A stretch of DNA of 64,000 nt from Moellerella sp963519845. Its GTDB lineage: Bacteria; Pseudomonadota; Gammaproteobacteria; Enterobacterales; Enterobacteriaceae. Every line of letters starts with the position of its first letter. Positions within the stretch are counted from its first letter, which is position 1. Shown in pieces: positions 60,311 to 64,000 of the stretch. The stretch covers positions 84,628-148,627 of the forward strand of contig CAUQNX010000009.1 of NCBI GenBank assembly GCA_963519845.1. Direction: 5' to 3'. The position numbers and the translations under genes are program-made. The notes beneath the pieces were generated by a model. That model was not told where the DNA came from and did no database searches. It was given only the letters and a program-made list of their open reading frames with translations.

Positions 60311-61516
60311 CTAGGTGAAATAAGTACCAAATTCAATAAAGATCTTAATCAAAATACTGTTTGAGATATCGACAATAAAGGCACCGACCATAGGCACAAT
60401 TAAGAATGCCTTATGGGAGGGGCCAAATGTTTTAGTGATAGTTTGCATATTTGCGATAGCGGTGGGGGTTGCGCCCATGCCAAAACCACAGTGTCCGGCA
60501 CTGATTACTGCCACATCATAATCTTTGCCCATCATGCGGAAAGTGACAAAACAGGCAAAGAACACCATCACCACCGCTTGTACCGCGATAATAATCAATA
60601 CTGGACCCGCCATCGCCGCCAGCTGACCAAATTTCAGTGACATCAAGGCCATTGCTAAGAAGAGTGATAGGGCCACGCTGCCTAAAACATCGACGGTGGG
60701 CTCAAAGACTTCATGCTTAAACAGGTGAGTGAGAATATTGCGAATAATAATACCGACAAATAGACACCAGACAAAGGTTGGCATCTGGAGTAGCGTATCG
60801 ACAAATAGCCCACTGATATAGCTGCCCACAACGATACAGATGATCAACATTGAGATAGTCTCAATCACATTATTGGCATTTATCTTTCTTTTTACGCTAG
60901 GTTGTTCAAAAGCTTCAACAATGGTGTCGCGCTCTTGTTCTGTGGCTTTGGGAATAGTCACTTTTTTTAAGAGATGTCGTGCCACTGGACCGCCAATTAA
61001 ACCTCCTAATACCAGACCCAATGTGGCACAGGCCATCGCCAATTCAACCGCACCGACAACGCCATATTTTTCCGCTAAAATCGGACCCCAAGCGCCCGCA
61101 TTACCATGACCCCCGGTTAAGGTAATTGAACCTGCAATTAAACCGATAAAGGGACTCTCATTCATCATCACTGCCATACCCATACCAACAGTATTTTGTA
61201 CTGCGATAAGCACAGTAACAGCAATGGTTAATAAGAGCAGAGGTTTGCCACCTTTAATCAAACGAGCAAAATCGGAGCTTAATCCAATTGATGAGAAGAA
61301 ACTGATCATCAGTAAGCTTTGTAGCGAAGTATCGAATATAAAGGAAAGGCCAAGTGTTTTATCGACAATAAATAGAACAATAGCGACGATAAAACCACCG
61401 ACAACGGCTTCTGGAATATGGTTTTTTTGTAGGAAAGGCGTAAATTTCACCACAAACATACCGATAAGCAAAGCGATACAGGCGATTAATAATGTATAAC
61501 TGGCATCTAAGATCAT
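60311..61516 (-). CDS. gltS: Sodium/glutamate symporter GltS
   Basis: The ATG at 61516 has GAGG eight bases upstream and gives 401 residues, the same length as E. coli GltS. The protein is an integral membrane carrier with ten or so helices; it contains GGFIVAIVLFIVDK, GSITLTGGHGNAGAWGPILA and the second-half repeat GHCGFGMGATPTAIANMQTI. The two GGHG/GHCG-type re-entrant loops bind glutamate and sodium. It imports L-glutamate at the inner membrane. It is monocistronic and ends near the hicB hairpin. Confidence 0.95.
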   Translation of the reverse strand: MILDASYTLLIACIALLIGMFVVKFTPFLQKNHIPEAVVGGFIVAIVLFIVDKTLGLSFIFDTSLQSLLMISFFSSIGLSSDFARLIKGGKPLLLLTIAVTVLIAVQNTVGMGMAVMMNESPFIGLIAGSITLTGGHGNAGAWGPILAEKYGVVGAVELAMACATLGLVLGGLIGGPVARHLLKKVTIPKATEQERDTIVEAFEQPSVKRKINANNVIETISMLIICIVVGSYISGLFVDTLLQMPTFVWCLFVGIIIRNILTHLFKHEVFEPTVDVLGSVALSLFLAMALMSLKFGQLAAMAGPVLIIIAVQAVVMVFFACFVTFRMMGKDYDVAVISAGHCGFGMGATPTAIANMQTITKTFGPSHKAFLIVPMVGAFIVDISNSILIKIFIEFGTYFT

Positions 61517-61879
61517 TATTGTTACCTCATAGTAGTTTACCAGATCCATCACTGTAATTATTTAACATTTGTGATAAATAAAGCTACGTTGCTTAACTAT
61601 TATTTAACAATGAGTTTTTTTAGCTATCCATAACCTTTGGTTAAGCTTTCTGTGCTTTAACTTTGAGTTTTATTTTAAATATTCAATTTTAGATAGATGC
61701 GAATTATGTATTAATTGATTGAAATTATGGGGGTTATATTAAATAAATGTGCTTGGCTCTATTTATCGATTGATCGAAAAAGGGATAAAATAAGATGCAA
61801 AATTGACATGCTTATACCTGCCGAGTATTTAACAGAAATGTGATGTGGAACTTAAAGATAAGCTAATTGAGAGAATAAT
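61517..61879. other. Divergent gltS / Fic intergenic region
   Basis: About 360 bases that must carry both promoters. It is AT-rich with no further gene. No regulator site stands out clearly. Confidence 0.6.
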
Positions 61880-62650
61880 ATGCCCGCCTATCAGCCCCCT
61901 TATAAGATCACTACTATCTTATTAAACCAAATATCTGAAGTGAGTGAGTTAATAGGTCACTGGATCGGCTCGGTGGGGTGGATATCATCAGTAAAATGGA
62001 AAGAAAACCGCATTCGGACAATACAGGCCTCCTTAGCCATTGAACAGAATAGTTTATCTAAAGAACAAGTCACTGCGATCATGGAAGGTAAACGTGTCTT
62101 AGCGCCTGCAAAAGAGATCCAAGAAGTACGTAATGCCATTCTTGCCTATGAGAAGCTTCCTGATTGGCAAAGTTATTGTTTAGATGACTTGCTGATGGCT
62201 CATCGCATATTAATGACAGGTTTAGTCGATGAAGTTGGGCAGTTACGCAATAGTAATATGGGTATTTATCGGGAAAATCAGTTGATCCATATGGCCCCAC
62301 CCGCAAATTTGATACCGCGCTTGATGGGTGATCTGCTTTTATGGCTACAGCAGACGGATATTCATCCGTTAATATCCAGTGCAATTTTTCATTATGAACT
62401 TGAGTTTATTCATCCATTTGCTGATGGTAATGGGCGAATGGGGCGTTTATGGCAAACGTTGATCTTGAGTCAATGGCGTCCGGAGCTGGCTTGGTTGCCA
62501 GTAGAAACTTTAATTCATGACCAACAATCTGAGTATTATCAAGTGTTAAGAGCGTGCGACCAACAGAGTGATTGTACTGAATTTATCAGCTTTATGTTGG
62601 ACAAACTAATAGGTGCGTTAAGTGAAGGCTTGGCTATCAGCAGAGCATAA
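61880..62650 (+). CDS. Fic-domain AMPylase-like protein
   Basis: This 256-residue protein contains the Fic active-site motif HPFADGNGRMGRLW near residue 175 (consensus HxFx(D/E)GNGRxxR), so the catalytic histidine and phosphate-binding loop are intact. An N-terminal inhibitory-helix-like motif SLAIEQNSLS near residue 52 resembles the S/T-xxx-E-G/N inhibition motif, but with Gln after the Glu; this is class II placement. A linker helix and a C-terminal helical region complete it. Fic proteins transfer AMP (or other NMP groups) to target hydroxyls. There is no adjacent antitoxin gene; self-inhibition by the N-terminal motif is plausible. AGAATA upstream is a weak ribosome-binding site. Confidence 0.9.
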   Translation: MPAYQPPYKITTILLNQISEVSELIGHWIGSVGWISSVKWKENRIRTIQASLAIEQNSLSKEQVTAIMEGKRVLAPAKEIQEVRNAILAYEKLPDWQSYCLDDLLMAHRILMTGLVDEVGQLRNSNMGIYRENQLIHMAPPANLIPRLMGDLLLWLQQTDIHPLISSAIFHYELEFIHPFADGNGRMGRLWQTLILSQWRPELAWLPVETLIHDQQSEYYQVLRACDQQSDCTEFISFMLDKLIGALSEGLAISRA

Positions 62651-62662
62651 CTGCGGCAGCCA

Positions 62663-63538
62663 CTATAGCAGAACAATACAACCCGCTTGACGCAAGGGCT
62701 CGACGATTTTCGGTGGTTGTGAAAAGCAATTCCATCTCAGGTCGAGTTTTCTCAGTTGTTTCAGTTCAACTAGAGTCTCGGGCAGTGAACTGAGTTGATT
62801 GGCTCGTAAATCTAAATATTCCAGTGCGGGCAAATCACCCATATTCTCAGGGAGTTGTGTTAGCTGATTAAATCTAAGATTGAGGGTTGTGAGCTTAGAT
62901 AATTGGGCAATATGGGTAGAGATATAGCTTATTTTATTATTGTTTAAATCTAATATTTCTAAGTTCGATAGACCCGCAATATCATCGGGGATAGCCTCGA
63001 TAACATTATTCATTAAGTGGATTTCACGCGCTTTGGTGAGTTGTGTAATAGTGCCTGAAATATCGTTTATTTGATTATTATAGAGCCGAAGTTCAATCAA
63101 TTCTGCGAGTGCCGAAAATGCTTGCGGTAATTGAGTAAGATTATTATCCGTGGCATTAAAATAAGTTAAGTTTGCTAGCTCACACAGCGACTCGGGCAGT
63201 GTAACCAGTCCATTATCGCTGAGATACAAAAAAGATAATTTATTTAACAAACCTATTTCAGCTGGCATATTACTTATCTTGTTATGGCCGAGATCAAGCA
63301 TTTCTAGCTGAGTTAAGTTTATAATAGATACAGGCACATGCATTAGCTGATTACAGGAGAGATTCAGTACTTGCAGATTAATGCATTCGGCCAATAAGCT
63401 GGGGAATGCGTCAAGCTGGTTATTATATGCGCTAATTAAATTATAAGATAAGGGCAGCCTAATCAATGAATCTATCTCTTTATGCTGGCCGCTATCAAGA
63501 TTAAGTTGATTGGGTAAGATCGAATGTTGATGTAACAT
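62663..63538 (-). CDS. Cytosolic leucine-rich-repeat protein
   Basis: This 291-residue protein consists almost wholly of leucine-rich repeats, about ten or eleven units of 23 residues with the pattern LxxLxLxxNxLxxLPxx (for example LEMLDLGHNKISNMPAEIGL and LEYLDLRANQLSSLPETLVE). There is no signal peptide or membrane anchor, so it should act in the cytoplasm as a protein-binding scaffold. No catalytic domain, such as an E3-ligase tail, follows the repeats; the protein ends QAGCIVLL. Its 3' end faces the Fic gene 12 bases away on the other strand. The partner is unknown. Confidence 0.85.
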   Translation of the reverse strand: MLHQHSILPNQLNLDSGQHKEIDSLIRLPLSYNLISAYNNQLDAFPSLLAECINLQVLNLSCNQLMHVPVSIINLTQLEMLDLGHNKISNMPAEIGLLNKLSFLYLSDNGLVTLPESLCELANLTYFNATDNNLTQLPQAFSALAELIELRLYNNQINDISGTITQLTKAREIHLMNNVIEAIPDDIAGLSNLEILDLNNNKISYISTHIAQLSKLTTLNLRFNQLTQLPENMGDLPALEYLDLRANQLSSLPETLVELKQLRKLDLRWNCFSQPPKIVEPLRQAGCIVLL

Positions 63539-64000
63539 ATATAAAACTCTGATTTAAAGAATTATCTACTGATAACATTAGGCATTTCGCACGGAAATAC
63601 AAGACTATTCTGTAAAAATTTTCTTCTGACTAAAAACAACTTCGACTATTGTATCCCGCGATTATTTCCTTGATGGCTAGACTGTTATTAAGAATTTAAT
63701 AAGGAGTATCTCAGTTTTATCTATTTTATGATGTTAAAGGCGATAATTAGATAATGATCAAATAGAGTTTTACCTTATTAAGTCTATTAATTTAACACTA
63801 AAGTATTTTTATATTTATTTGATATTTTCAAAGTGAAACTAATTAGCGGGTTAAATTGATCTATTACCTGATTTCAATTAAGAGTGAAAATAGTGTTTTT
63901 TGATTTGAATCAATAATTAAGTTAAATTAAATAGAGGTATATAAATTTTAATCCTAATTAATAGTAATTAAACATCTAGTCTCACTTTCATTGATTTTAG
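63539..64000. other. AT-rich tail, no gene seen
   Basis: About 460 bases of AT-rich DNA at the right edge. I see no coding frame, RNA gene or convincing terminator. It presumably holds the promoter of the leucine-rich-repeat gene and the upstream part of a gene beyond the window. Confidence 0.55.

Noticed and set aside
1..64000. CRISPR arrays, tRNA or rRNA genes, complete insertion sequences, prophage
   Set aside because: I found no regularly spaced repeat array, no cloverleaf or rRNA-like sequence, no transposase with terminal repeats and no phage structural genes other than the T6SS tail homologues. Only the Rpn remnant hints at mobility.

Overview
The window is a stretch of chromosome from an AT-leaning gammaproteobacterium, most likely of Enterobacterales/Orbales type. 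The genes that point this way are a PhoH very like that of E. coli with a PhoB-type box upstream, split YjjP/YjjB exporter genes, GltS of E. coli length, CpdB, YiaA, a HutD/Ves protein, and an enterobacterial-style type VI secretion (T6SS) cluster. Intergenic DNA is very AT-rich. I cannot fix the genus from sequence alone.

Positions 1-26214 (all minus strand, read right to left) hold a complete T6SS: tssB, tssC, tssK, tssL, tagL-like, hcp, then after a terminator clpV, vgrG, a lipase effector (Tle4-like), two tandem Tli4-type immunity genes, PAAR, an unrecognised membrane protein, tssM, tssA, tssF, tssG, tssJ, tssE and the start of a second TssA-like (VasL) gene. All 13 core components are present. 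The effector/immunity/PAAR block is clearly more AT-rich than the core, with apparent edges inside vgrG and tssM, as if exchanged as a module.

Positions 26215-29500 are a gene-poor, AT-rich accessory strip: about 1 kb of T6SS upstream DNA, a small unknown gene, a truncated Rpn-type nuclease gene, a HEAT-repeat mini-protein and an orphan HicB antitoxin. Positions 29700-46400 are ordinary metabolic and stress genes: two universal stress proteins separated by an 11-bp tandem repeat, a DUF5339-type periplasmic protein, an unknown protein, a TetR regulator, YjjPB, endonuclease I with an Ada-like tail, a Pho-box/leader-ORF/terminator/phoH arrangement, a Fur-controlled siderophore-interacting reductase, a cyanide-insensitive bd oxidase operon (cioAB plus DUF2474) divergent from a MocR-type regulator, HutD/Ves, YiaA, CpdB and an IclR regulator.

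Positions 47012-57198 carry the most striking element: a tight four-gene plus-strand cassette encoding a Clp-type AAA+ ATPase, a NrdG-like radical-SAM activase, a protein of about 2,094 residues (zinc-ribbon, pseudokinase, SF1 helicase, PD-(D/E)XK-like nuclease) and a coiled-coil protein. I do not recognise it as a named system. It looks like a self-contained conflict or defence island. After it come a DadA-like dehydrogenase with a LysR regulator, a HicAB toxin-antitoxin pair with four operator boxes, GltS, a Fic protein and a cytosolic leucine-rich-repeat protein. The last ~460 bases contain no gene that I can see.
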